Positions 33,188 to 41,075 of a DNA stretch of 45,413 nt are shown piece by piece. The stretch covers positions 1-45,413 of the forward strand of contig CANQHV010000008.1 in the NCBI GenBank assembly GCA_947624005.1, in the 5' to 3' direction. The stretch comes from an uncultured Clostridia bacterium. GTDB taxonomy: Bacteria > Bacillota > Clostridia > Christensenellales > Borkfalkiaceae. Below the pieces are notes generated by a model, which was not told the origin of the DNA, searched no databases, and was given only the letters and a program-made list of their open reading frames with translations. Made by a program: the position numbers and the translations under genes. Every line of letters starts with the position of its first letter. The first letter of the stretch is position 1.

Positions 33188-34028
33188 GGAACGCCTCCCG
33201 CACGTCCTCAGCCGAATCGAGGGTGATTTTGCCGAGCTTTCCCTTTCGGAAGTCGTCTATTACCGCGCGCACGCCCCTGTCGTAGTCGTATTCGCCGCCG
33301 CGCGTTAAAAACCCGCGCGCCGCGCACACGCCGCCGAGCATTGCGAGAGGCTCGCCCGTTTCGGTTTTATACCGCTCTTTAAGCCTTTGGGGGTATTTTT
33401 CGGAAAGTTCTGCCAAAAGCAGCAGGCATATGTCGTCGATATCGAGTATATCGTCGTTTATTCCGCCGCAGAACGCAAGGCGCGCGGCGAAAGTCTGGTT
33501 TGCGCACGACGGCGGCATAGTGCCCGGGGTGTCCAGAACCTGAAAATCCCCGCAGTCCACCCACTGTTTGCCGCGGGTTACCCCCGCCTTATCGCCCGTC
33601 TGCGCCCTCTTCGAACCCGCAAGCAGGTTTATAACCGTGCTTTTTCCCGTATTCGGAACGCCCGCTATCATAAATCTGAAAACCTTGTCGTAGCCTTTTC
33701 CGAGGTTTTTTTCGCGCTTTTTTTCGACGAGCGCGCGCATAGCTTTCACCACGGCGTTTCTGCACGACGGCGAATTTCCGCTTACTGAAAGCGCCGCGCC
33801 GCCCGCGTCCGCGACCGCGCGCGAAAGGTCGGTATCGGCGAGGTCGGACTTGTTCAAAAGGTATAAAACGGGCAAAGACCCCATAATATCTTTGAGTTTC
33901 GGATTATACGACGAGGCGGGGCAGCGGGCGTCGAGCACGAAAACGACGCCGTCGCAAAGCGATACGTTTTCGCGCATCATTCGCACGGCTTTTGTCATAT
34001 GCCCGGGATACCACTGTATAATCTTCAA
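33180..34028 (-). CDS. rbgA: Ribosome biogenesis GTPase RbgA/YlqF
   Basis: 282 aa circularly permuted GTPase needed for late 50S assembly. Motif order is G4 (NKSD), then G1 (GVPNTGKST), then G3 (DTPG), the permuted arrangement. It starts KIIQWYPGHM. The start is TTG 34028, five bases after GGAG, overlapping the trmD TGA (TTGA). A longer frame to 34091 lies wholly inside trmD and is rejected. Confidence 0.95.
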   Translation of the reverse strand: MKIIQWYPGHMTKAVRMMRENVSLCDGVVFVLDARCPASSYNPKLKDIMGSLPVLYLLNKSDLADTDLSRAVADAGGAALSVSGNSPSCRNAVVKAMRALVEKKREKNLGKGYDKVFRFMIAGVPNTGKSTVINLLAGSKRAQTGDKAGVTRGKQWVDCGDFQVLDTPGTMPPSCANQTFAARLAFCGGINDDILDIDDICLLLLAELSEKYPQRLKERYKTETGEPLAMLGGVCAARGFLTRGGEYDYDRGVRAVIDDFRKGKLGKITLDSAEDVREAFRG

Positions 34029-34696
34029 TTTTTCTCCTTTAAGTCGGGGCGGAGTTTTTCCGTGAGTTCTTCGCTTTTTTTCCTTCTCCACTCGTCGATT
34101 TTGCGGTGGTCGCCCGAAAGCAGAACTTCGGGAACCGCCTCGCCCTCGAATACGGCGGGACGGGTATACTGCGGGTATTCGAGCTTGCCGTCCGAAAAGC
34201 TTTCGTCCACAAGCGAGCCGTCGGAAATGACCCCCTCGACGTACCTTGCAAGGCAGTCGCAGACGACCATCGCGGGCAGTTCGCCGCCCGTCAGCACGTA
34301 GTCGCCTATCGAAATTTCCTCGTCGATGTATTTATCGAGCACGCGCTGGTCCACGCCCTCGTAATGCCCGCATAAAAGCGTAAGCTCGCCGTACTCCAAA
34401 AGTCTGAAAACGTCGCTCTGTTTAAACGTTCTGCCCTTGGGCGAAAGGTAAACGCGCCTCGACTTATGCTCGGGGTCCACGGCGCGTATGCACGACGCGA
34501 CGGGCTGGGGCGTCATCACCATTCCCGCGCCGCCGCCGAACGGGTAGTCGTCGGTTTTTTTATGCTTGTTTTCGGCATAGTCGCGTATGTTTATAATTTC
34601 GAGCCGCAATTTTCCGCCGTCTACCGCCCTGCCTATTATGCTTTCGCGAAGGGGGGCGAACATCTCGGGGAAAAGCGTCAATACATTGATTTTCAA
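34025..34696 (-). CDS. trmD: tRNA (guanine-N1)-methyltransferase TrmD
   Basis: 223 aa SPOUT enzyme making m1G37. TLFPEMF at the N-terminus, DYPFGGGAGMVM, and the knot with LLCGHYEGVDQRV and SIGDYVLTGGELPAM. Start TTG 34696 after AAGGAAG, overlapping the rimM stop (TTGA). Shorter at the C-terminus than many homologues (about 240 aa). Confidence 0.96.
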   Translation of the reverse strand: MKINVLTLFPEMFAPLRESIIGRAVDGGKLRLEIINIRDYAENKHKKTDDYPFGGGAGMVMTPQPVASCIRAVDPEHKSRRVYLSPKGRTFKQSDVFRLLEYGELTLLCGHYEGVDQRVLDKYIDEEISIGDYVLTGGELPAMVVCDCLARYVEGVISDGSLVDESFSDGKLEYPQYTRPAVFEGEAVPEVLLSGDHRKIDEWRRKKSEELTEKLRPDLKEKN

Positions 34697-35187
34697 AACG
34701 AAACTTCCTTGAACCGCGCCTTGTCCACGATTATTTTTCCGCCCTCGACGTCCACGCTTTTTATAACGCCCTCCGCCGCCGCGAACGTTATCTCTTTTTT
34801 GTCCGAAATCACCGTATATATATCGGTTTTCGCGGGCGTTATCGACGTTACCTCGCCCACCTTTTCGCCGTTTTCGTACACGACGGAACAGCCCAGAAGG
34901 TCGGCGATATAATGCCTGCCCTCGGGCAAGGGCGGCAGGTCGGCGCGGTCGGCTTCGACTTCCTGCCCGCGCAGCAGTTCGGCGGCGTTTCTGTCGGCAA
35001 TTCCGCGCAGCGAAAGGTATGCGAACTCGCCGAAAGCGCGCCCGCCCATAACCTCGTACTCCTTGCCGCCGATATACAGTTTTGCAACGGACAGAATATC
35101 GCCGCCGTTGTCGAGATATACTTTAAGTTTTACTTCGCCGCGCACGCCTTGCGGCTTTAAAACAGTCGCTACGGGTAATCTTTGCAT
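34693..35187 (-). CDS. rimM: Ribosome maturation factor RimM
   Basis: 164 aa 16S processing factor binding S19. N-terminal RimM domain (VATVLKPQGVRGEVKLKVY) and a C-terminal PRC barrel (YIADLLGCSVVYENGEKVGEV). ATG at 35187. There is no clear ribosome binding site; the bases before the ATG follow a terminator-like hairpin (35200-35219) and a T-run. Confidence 0.95.
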   Translation of the reverse strand: MQRLPVATVLKPQGVRGEVKLKVYLDNGGDILSVAKLYIGGKEYEVMGGRAFGEFAYLSLRGIADRNAAELLRGQEVEADRADLPPLPEGRHYIADLLGCSVVYENGEKVGEVTSITPAKTDIYTVISDKKEITFAAAEGVIKSVDVEGGKIIVDKARFKEVSF

Positions 35188-35199
35188 CTTTAAAAATTA

Positions 35200-35219
35200 C
35201 GCCGCGGAAACCGCGGCGC
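35200..35219 (-). terminator. Terminator-like hairpin between khpA and rimM
   Basis: CGCCGCGG/CCGCGGCG stem, followed on the minus strand by TAATTTTT and then the rimM ATG 12 bases later. It may tune expression of the rimM-trmD part of the operon. Confidence 0.5.
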
Positions 35220-35224
35220 AAAGG

Positions 35225-35461
35225 TTAAACCTTTTCCTTTATTTCTATTATATACCGCTTGCCGCCGCGGGGGGTCGCGGAAGCCACGAGGGTGCGCATC
35301 GCCTTTGCGATTTTGCCCTGCTTGCCTATTACCTTGCCCATATCGGACTCGGCAAGAAGCACGCAGACCTCGACCGTCGTTTCTTTTTCCTCGACCTTAT
35401 ATTCTATTTCGTCCTTTTTCTCGGCGAACGTTTCGACTATATACTTGATTAAATCCAACAT
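35225..35461 (-). CDS. khpA: KH-domain RNA-binding protein KhpA
   Basis: 78 aa single KH domain with the GxxG-type loop in GKVIGKQGKIAKAMRTLV. A partner of KhpB in RNA chaperone and cell-division roles in Gram-positives. Its ATG immediately follows the rpsP TAA stop, so translation is coupled. Confidence 0.94.
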   Translation of the reverse strand: MLDLIKYIVETFAEKKDEIEYKVEEKETTVEVCVLLAESDMGKVIGKQGKIAKAMRTLVASATPRGGKRYIIEIKEKV

Positions 35462-35761
35462 TTACTCGCCCTTCTTCTTTTTGTCGTTGGTCTTGGGAGC
35501 GGAAAGCTTTTTGCTCGGCTCCATCGCGCCCGCCTTTACAAGATAGCTTTTAACCGTTTCGGTGGGCTGAACGCCTTTCGAAAGCCAATCTTTCGCCTTT
35601 TCGACGTCGATATTGATTTCGGCGGGGTTTTTAAGGGGATTGACGTAACCTATTTTGTCGATATACTCCCCCGACTGCGCCTTTCTCGAATCGATTACCA
35701 CGATACGGTAGAAGGGGCTTTTTTTGTCGCCCATTCTTGTAAGTCTCATTTTAACTGCCAT
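35462..35761 (-). CDS. rpsP: 30S ribosomal protein S16
   Basis: 99 aa. VKMRLTRMGDKKSPFYRIVVIDSR at the N-terminus and DWLSKGVQPTETV are characteristic. A short Lys/Glu-rich tail ends the protein. AAGGAG before ATG. Confidence 0.97.
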   Translation of the reverse strand: MAVKMRLTRMGDKKSPFYRIVVIDSRKAQSGEYIDKIGYVNPLKNPAEINIDVEKAKDWLSKGVQPTETVKSYLVKAGAMEPSKKLSAPKTNDKKKKGE

Positions 35762-35888
35762 AATTATACTCCTTTTTATAGTGCGTTTATACCAAACCGC
35801 AAACTGCGGTTTTTATCTTGTAAACGACTCTTTCGCGGGCTGTTCGCCCCGAAATGTCGATATATATGCCCGTTTTTCGGGCGAGGCT

Positions 35889-37202
35889 TTAAAACGGCAG
35901 TTTCCTTTTTCCGTTTTTAAGCTGCTTCATAAGCTGTTTTGTCTGTTCGAACTGCTTTAAAAGTTGGTTTATTTCCTGCACGGACGTTCCGCTTCCCGCG
36001 GCGATGCGCTTTTTGCGCGAAGCGTTTATAATCGTCGGGTCGGTGCGTTCGCGGCGGGTCATCGAAAGTATAATAGCTTTCGTGCGCTCGATTCTGCCCT
36101 CGTCCACGTCCTCGGCGCGCACCTTGCCGCCCATATTGCCCGGCATCATCGAAAGGAGCGCCTGCGCGCCGCCCATCTTTTTCATACTTTCGAACTGCGT
36201 CAGGAAATCTTCGAGCGTAAAGGTGTTTTCAAGCATTTTTTTCTGCATCGCCTTCGCCTGCTCTTCGGTCACCGCCTCCTGCGCCTTTTCGATAAGCGTT
36301 AAAACGTCGCCCATTCCGAGAATACGCGAAGCCATTCTGTCGGGGTAGAACGGTTCGAGGTCCGAAAGCTTTTCGCCCACGCCTATAAACTTTACGGGCT
36401 TGCCCGTAACCGCGCGCATCGAAAGGCACGCGCCGCCGCGGGTGTCGCCGTCGAGCTTGGTAAGTATAAGCCCCGTGATTTCAAGCCGCTCGTTAAAGGT
36501 CTTTGCGACCTGCACCGCCACCTGTCCCATCATCGAATCGACGGTAAGCAGAATTTCGCTTACCTCGACCGCCTTTTTTATTTCTTCGAGCTCGCGCATA
36601 AGCGGCTCGTCTATTTCAAGCCGCCCCGCGGTGTCGATAATCACCGTGTCGAAGCCCATTTTGCGTGAGTATTCCACCGCCTCCGCCGCGGTTTTGACGG
36701 GGTTCTGGGTTCCGCGTTCGAAAACTTCGCACGCGGCGTTCGCGCCCACGACTTTAAGCTGGTTTATCGCCGCGGGACGGTATATGTCGCACGCGACAAG
36801 CAGGGGCTTTTTGCCGCTCTTTTTCAAAAGCACGCCCAATTTTCCGCACAGCGTGGTTTTGCCCGCGCCTTGAAGTCCGCACATCATTATAACCGTGGGC
36901 GGCTTGGGCGCGACGGCAAGTTTCTGGTTCGACGACCCCATAAGGGCGATAAGTTCGTCGTTTACTATCTTTATAACCTGCTGAGCGGGGTTAAGACTTT
37001 TCAAAATCTCCTGCCCGACCGCTTTTTCCGATACGTCGGCGCAGAATTTTTTCGCGACCTGAACGTTTACGTCGGCTTCGAGCAACGCCACGCGCACTTC
37101 GCGCATAGCCGTCTTTATTTCGAGTTCGGTAAGCCTGCCGCGCTTTGTCAGTTTCGAAAATATGTGGTTCAATCTCTCGGCAAGAGAAGCAAAAATCGCC
37201 AT
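35889..37202 (-). CDS. ffh: Signal recognition particle protein Ffh
   Basis: 437 aa SRP GTPase targeting nascent membrane proteins. N domain (FASLAERLNHIFSKL), G domain with GLQGAGKTT, DTAGR and TKLDGDTRGG, then the Met-rich M domain (about 295-425) including MPGN and GSGTSVQEINQLLKQF. Start ATG 37202, eight bases after the ylxM stop. A longer frame to 37328 overlaps ylxM and is rejected. Confidence 0.97.
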   Translation of the reverse strand: MAIFASLAERLNHIFSKLTKRGRLTELEIKTAMREVRVALLEADVNVQVAKKFCADVSEKAVGQEILKSLNPAQQVIKIVNDELIALMGSSNQKLAVAPKPPTVIMMCGLQGAGKTTLCGKLGVLLKKSGKKPLLVACDIYRPAAINQLKVVGANAACEVFERGTQNPVKTAAEAVEYSRKMGFDTVIIDTAGRLEIDEPLMRELEEIKKAVEVSEILLTVDSMMGQVAVQVAKTFNERLEITGLILTKLDGDTRGGACLSMRAVTGKPVKFIGVGEKLSDLEPFYPDRMASRILGMGDVLTLIEKAQEAVTEEQAKAMQKKMLENTFTLEDFLTQFESMKKMGGAQALLSMMPGNMGGKVRAEDVDEGRIERTKAIILSMTRRERTDPTIINASRKKRIAAGSGTSVQEINQLLKQFEQTKQLMKQLKNGKRKLPF

Positions 37203-37210
37203 ATATCTAC

Positions 37211-37600
37211 CTATTTTACTCCGCGCGAAGCGTCCGCCCCGCCCGAAAGTCCGTTTGAAAGGATATTTAAAAGGTCGTCCGTTTCCGCCGAAAATTCGGG
37301 GTGCGCGGCGGCGAAATTTTCCGCCCAACGCGCCGCCGCCGAAAGCGTGCGCGACGCTTCGTCGGACGATTTGTCCGCTGTTTCGAGAACGCGCAACGCG
37401 CCCTCGTACTCTTCAAGCTGACCTTTCGATTTTTTAAGGCACTCCTGCACGCCCTGCCGCGAAATGCCCTTGCTTTCGGCGATTTCCGAAAGCGAAAGGT
37501 CGCAGTTGTAATACAAATCGAAAATTTCGCGCTGCGTCGGAGTTAAAAGCGCGCCGTATAAGTCCCTAAGGCGCAAAACGCGCAAATCGACTTTGGTCAT
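37211..37600 (-). CDS. ylxM: YlxM/p13-family HTH protein
   Basis: 129 aa. A sigma-70-region-4-like HTH (residues about 15-62: LTPTQREIFDLYYNCDLSLSEIAE, then SRQGVQECLKK), then a variable acidic C-terminus. Linked to the SRP pathway by its constant place before ffh; its direct role is not settled. First gene of the long operon. The AGAGG ribosome binding site lies inside a 7-bp inverted repeat. Confidence 0.92.
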   Translation of the reverse strand: MTKVDLRVLRLRDLYGALLTPTQREIFDLYYNCDLSLSEIAESKGISRQGVQECLKKSKGQLEEYEGALRVLETADKSSDEASRTLSAAARWAENFAAAHPEFSAETDDLLNILSNGLSGGADASRGVK

Positions 37601-37603
37601 AGC

Positions 37604-37627
37604 GTGTCAACCTCTTTTACTTGACAC
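37604..37627 (-). promoter_or_regulatory. Inverted repeat enclosing the ylxM ribosome binding site
   Basis: GTGTCAA (37604-37610) and TTGACAC (37621-37627) are perfect inverted copies with a 10-bp centre. In the mRNA they form a hairpin with the AGAGG site in the loop. Either a protein operator between -10 and gene or an RNA switch is possible. Confidence 0.4.
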
Positions 37628-37628
37628 C

Positions 37629-37657
37629 ATTATAAACCCGCCGCCGCGCCCCGTCAA
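37629..37657 (-). promoter_or_regulatory. Promoter of the ylxM-ffh operon
   Basis: TTGACG (37652-37657), 17-bp spacer, TATAAT (37629-37634). Confidence 0.8.
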
Positions 37658-37761
37658 GCGTTTTTACACGCTTTTTTTAAGGCGGGCGTTGTAAATTTCG
37701 GATACAAAACTTATATTTTTTAACATTATTGCGCCGCCGTGAAACAAATATTATTATTTGT

Positions 37762-37790
37762 TTGACACAACGCCGCAATTTTGATAAAAT
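37762..37790 (+). promoter_or_regulatory. Promoter of the 76-aa orphan gene
   Basis: TTGACA (37762-37767), 17-bp spacer, TAAAAT (37785-37790), followed by an 18-nt leader with AAAGGGAG. Confidence 0.8.
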
Positions 37791-37814
37791 TTCACAAGAA
37801 AAAGGGAGTAACTT

Positions 37815-38045
37815 ATGGTTAAAGTAATTGATGGGGTATGTTACGATACTCTGAACGCTACTGTTGACAAGAAGTTCACTTACGGTGCTCCCGGCGACCC
37901 TTGCGGCTATGAAGAGACCTTGTATGTTACGGCCGACGGCAGATTTTTCGTATACACTTACGGTGGAGTGAACTCCAAATACCCGCATGAAGACATAAAT
38001 CCGATTCCGCGCGATAAGGTACGCGATTGGATAATGTCCAAATAG
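37815..38045 (+). CDS. Small orphan protein, 76 aa
   Basis: A real gene by its strong promoter, GGGAG site at proper spacing and following terminator. 76 aa, soluble, slightly acidic, two Cys. Visible segments are VIDGVCYDTLNATVDKKF, PGDPCGYEETLYVTADGRFF and VYTYGGVNSKYPHEDI, suggestive of a small all-beta fold with a basic C-terminal helix (PRDKVRDWIMSK). No family recognised. It is transcribed alone, opposite to its neighbours. High promoter quality suggests strong expression. Confidence 0.8.
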   Translation: MVKVIDGVCYDTLNATVDKKFTYGAPGDPCGYEETLYVTADGRFFVYTYGGVNSKYPHEDINPIPRDKVRDWIMSK

Positions 38046-38119
38046 AATAAAAACGAACGCGGCGCGACGGTAATTTTACCGCCGCGCCGCGCCCGTATTC
38101 TCGGTTTTACCCGACAAAG

Positions 38120-38152
38120 GGCGGGGCGGACTTCAAGTCCGCCCCGCCTTTT
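38120..38152 (+). terminator. Terminator of the orphan gene
   Basis: Stem of 13-14 bp (38120-38133 with 38135-38148) followed by TTTTAT. It may also end the antiporter transcript from the other side. A weaker GC hairpin lies at about 38060-38092. Confidence 0.75.
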
Positions 38153-38159
38153 ATATCAA

Positions 38160-39638
38160 TTACCCGCCGTCGGCATTGCCGTCCGCCGTTCCGCTTTCCG
38201 CGGAGTCGGAACCTGCGCGCGCGGCTGCGGGCGCATTTGCGTTTTCGGGCGTTCCGTTGCCGCCCGAGCCGTCCGCACTTCCGTCCGCGCCGCTATCCGA
38301 GCTGCTGTCTGCGCCGCCCGAGTCCGCGGGCAGGCGCGAATACATTACTTTTAAAAGCACGGGCGTAAGAATCGACGAAATGAGTATCAGAAATACCGTC
38401 ATAATCATAAATTCCGAGCCGAGCGAATACGCCCCAAGCCCCGCGCCCGTAACGGTTGTGGTGACGATAAGCGCGACTTCGCCGCGCGCCATCATTCCCA
38501 CACCGCCTATCGCGCTCTCTTTCCAATTATAGCCGAACGCCTTGCACACGCCGCCGCAGCCCACGATTTTGCCCGCAAGCCCCGCCAGCACCGCGACGAA
38601 CGCAAACAGCAGTATAGCGGGGTCAAGCCCCTCGAAATGTATGCTCGAAATACCGATATTCGCAAAGAACACGGGCGCGAACACCGAATATGTCGCCACC
38701 TCTACCTTTTTGTCGGCGTAAACGCTTGCCCTGTGCGCCGTTGACAGAATAACTCCCGCGAGAAACGCGCCCGTTATATCCGCGACCCCGAAAACCTCTT
38801 CGGCTATCCACGAATACCCGAAGCACACCGCAAGCGAGAAAACGGGGATACGGTGAGTCTGAGGCCAACGCCTATCCATCCACCTGAAACCTTTCGAAAT
38901 AACAAAACCGCACGCAATCGCGAACACGAAGAAAGCGATTATCATTATTATCGTGCCGTATATGGTGGTTTTGAACGCGTCGAAAGCGTTTAAATTTTCA
39001 GCGACGTTCGCCTTGCCTTTCGCAATGCCCGTCACAACCGACAGCACGACTATGCCTATAACGTCGTCGATAATCGCCGCCGATACTATGGTCGTGCCGA
39101 GCTTTGTATTGATTTTACCGAGCTCCTTTAAAACCGAAACGGTAATCGCGACGCTTGTCGCGGTCAGAATTGTGCCTATGAAAATACTGCGGAAGATATT
39201 TACTTCGCTTGCAAAGCCCAAACCGATATTGCCGAAAGGAAGCGACACAAGAAAGCCCAACGCCATAGGCACTATAACGCCGCACAGCGCGATAAGCGAG
39301 GCGCACGCGCCCGTTTCCTTTATCGCTTTAAGGTCGGTTTCCATTCCCGCGGAGAACATAAGTAAAAGCACGCCGACTTTCGCGAAGATATCGAGGGCGT
39401 TGCTGTATTCGCCGCTTACGGGAAGCACGATAAACGCCTTGTAATCTGCGCCCTCGAAGCCGATAAGCGAAACGCCGCACATACCGAAAATCGCGGGTCC
39501 TATAAGTATGCCCGCAATTATAAAGCCGAGTACCTGCGGTAAACCTATTTTTCTGAAAACAAGTCCCAAAACTTTGGTCGAGAACAATATGATGGCGAGT
39601 ACCATCGCAAAGCCCAACGCGGAATTACCTTCAAACAT
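38160..39638 (-). CDS. CPA2-family cation:proton antiporter (NapA/KefB type)
   Basis: 492 aa; start ATG 39638 after AAGGTGG, rather than a longer frame to 39704 over the promoter. About 12-13 membrane helices to residue 430. The ion-binding pair DD lies in VSAAIIDDVIG. LPQVLGFIIAGILIGPAIFG near the N-terminus is typical of Na+/H+ exchangers. Electrogenic exchange of Na+ (or K+) for H+ is inferred from the DD motif. No TrkA-N domain follows; instead the last 60 or so residues are a low-complexity Ser/Asp/Gly/Ala tail (SGGADSSSDSGADGS style) of unknown role. Confidence 0.9.
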   Translation of the reverse strand: MFEGNSALGFAMVLAIILFSTKVLGLVFRKIGLPQVLGFIIAGILIGPAIFGMCGVSLIGFEGADYKAFIVLPVSGEYSNALDIFAKVGVLLLMFSAGMETDLKAIKETGACASLIALCGVIVPMALGFLVSLPFGNIGLGFASEVNIFRSIFIGTILTATSVAITVSVLKELGKINTKLGTTIVSAAIIDDVIGIVVLSVVTGIAKGKANVAENLNAFDAFKTTIYGTIIMIIAFFVFAIACGFVISKGFRWMDRRWPQTHRIPVFSLAVCFGYSWIAEEVFGVADITGAFLAGVILSTAHRASVYADKKVEVATYSVFAPVFFANIGISSIHFEGLDPAILLFAFVAVLAGLAGKIVGCGGVCKAFGYNWKESAIGGVGMMARGEVALIVTTTVTGAGLGAYSLGSEFMIMTVFLILISSILTPVLLKVMYSRLPADSGGADSSSDSGADGSADGSGGNGTPENANAPAAARAGSDSAESGTADGNADGG

Positions 39639-39659
39639 AAACCACCTTTTTACGTTAAA

Positions 39660-39688
39660 ATTATACTCTGCGCAAAAAAAATTGTTAA
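39660..39688 (-). promoter_or_regulatory. Promoter of the antiporter gene
   Basis: TTAACA (39683-39688), 17-bp spacer, TATAAT (39660-39665). Confidence 0.7.
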
Positions 39689-39869
39689 GCGAATTTCGCC
39701 GCAAAGTTTTTAAAAATTTCTTATGCGCCGCATAAACAAAATTTAACAGAATTTAACTTTCCGCGCCGCGCGCGAAAAACCCCGCCCCCGCGCGGCGGAA
39801 ATTCCGCGCAAAAAAAAGGCGATTGCGGCAAGAAATCAAGTCAAATGCGGCGAAATCAATGGCAAAATT

Positions 39870-39901
39870 GCGGCGCGGCGGAAAACTTTCCGCCGCGCCG
39901 C
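39870..39901. repeat. GC palindrome downstream of the ABC exporter
   Basis: Perfect 15-2-15 palindrome, resembling the long-palindrome class of the arrays. It lies in the gene-free stretch 39689-40028, which otherwise holds G/C-rich low-complexity DNA and the 38-bp tandem repeat. Confidence 0.6.
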
Positions 39902-39944
39902 GCCGTAATCGGACGTCGCCGAATATTTAAACCCTTTTATAAAA

Positions 39945-40034
39945 CTTCTTTGTTAAGCACTTTATTAAGCCCTTTTATCAAGCTTTTTTGTTAAGCACTT
40001 TATTAAGCCCTTTTATCAAGCTTTTTTGTTAAGC
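39945..40034. repeat. 38-bp tandem repeat at the end of the permease gene
   Basis: Two full units (39945-39982 and 39983-40020, one base different) of CTTNTTTGTTAAGCAC-TTTATTAAGCCCTTTTATCAAG, and a partial third from 40021. The third unit runs into the stop codon of the permease gene at 40029, so the repeat seems to have grown from the gene end. Confidence 0.8.
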
Positions 40035-41075
40035 CTTTTTGTCATACCGCTTCAAAATTATAAATTTCCCCGCGACAAACGGCGCGGCATAAATCAAATC
40101 GACAAAAAGAGGCAAACACAAATCTACCCATAAATCGTGGTCGAAAGCGCTGTATTGAAGAAATGCATATTTACCCACTATCGGAAAATAAGCCAACCGC
40201 CTTTCCGCCTCTTCGTAATAAACAGGCGTAAATTGTTTAAACAAATACGCCGACAATATTAAAGCCGCGAATAAGGCAAGAGTACAGAAAACGGCAACCC
40301 AAATATTTTTTATTACTGTGGCGAAGAACGAGGCGAGGGCGGACGCAATAAACATAGCCGCAAGCAAACCGAGCATATGTACGGTATAGACCGCAAACGA
40401 CGATATCGCTCTGTATTGTCCGTCGGCATAGTACAAGACGTCCTGCACGCCGCACGCCGCCGCGGCGGAGCCCCATGCGAACAAAACGAGCCAAAACGCG
40501 CCGAGTACCGTCCAGAGCGCGGCGAATCTGCCCGCCGACAGGCTTGTGCCCGAAACCCCCGCCGCAAGATAATTTTTCAGCGTGCCGTCGTGGTTATGGT
40601 TTTCGCACATAAAAAACGTGAGGACGAAAGTTATCATTACCGCCGCCAGAAACGTCACGCGCGGAACGCCGAACATAACGTAAGTCGCCGCGTGGTGTAT
40701 AACGTCTAACTTATCTACATTCAATACGTAATGCGCGTAAGTTGTTCCGTTTTCGAGAAAAAAAGAAAACAATTGCATTTGCTTCAAGCAATATTCGGCA
40801 GTTTCGTTCGCCCAACCTATGGGATTTTCATTTTCGGGGGAAAGCGCGCCGTAGACGAGATAATCGTAACGCGCCTTATATTGTGCGAACTGCCGCGCAT
40901 AATTCTGCTGTTCGGCGTCGATATATTGCCGACTTATCGTATAAACCTCGCATATACTCAGAAAATACGCCGTTATAATAACGATTAAAAGCGCGAGGAT
41001 GACGACCGAACATATTATCGTCGCGCGATGCGAAAGTATGCGCTTTATTTCGCTTTTGAAAACCCTGAAAGTCAT
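40029..41075 (-). CDS. ABC-2-type exporter membrane subunit 2
   Basis: 348 aa; start ATG 41075, overlapping the upstream permease stop by four bases. One N-terminal membrane helix (about 22-44), an external loop of about 120 residues, then five or so helices (about 145-165, 185-210, 225-255, 260-285, 315-340). SEIKRILSHRATIICSVVI is typical of ABC-2 permeases. A paralogue-like partner of the next gene, with the same one-plus-five topology. Substrate unknown (peptide, lipid or drug). Confidence 0.82.
   Translation of the reverse strand: MTFRVFKSEIKRILSHRATIICSVVILALLIVIITAYFLSICEVYTISRQYIDAEQQNYARQFAQYKARYDYLVYGALSPENENPIGWANETAEYCLKQMQLFSFFLENGTTYAHYVLNVDKLDVIHHAATYVMFGVPRVTFLAAVMITFVLTFFMCENHNHDGTLKNYLAAGVSGTSLSAGRFAALWTVLGAFWLVLFAWGSAAAACGVQDVLYYADGQYRAISSFAVYTVHMLGLLAAMFIASALASFFATVIKNIWVAVFCTLALFAALILSAYLFKQFTPVYYEEAERRLAYFPIVGKYAFLQYSAFDHDLWVDLCLPLFVDLIYAAPFVAGKFIILKRYDKKA

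Noticed and set aside
33180-34091. Longer RbgA and Ffh starts (34091, 37328)
   Set aside because: The added N-termini lie inside trmD and ylxM and lack conservation-like features; the internal starts have proper ribosome binding sites or stop-start overlaps.
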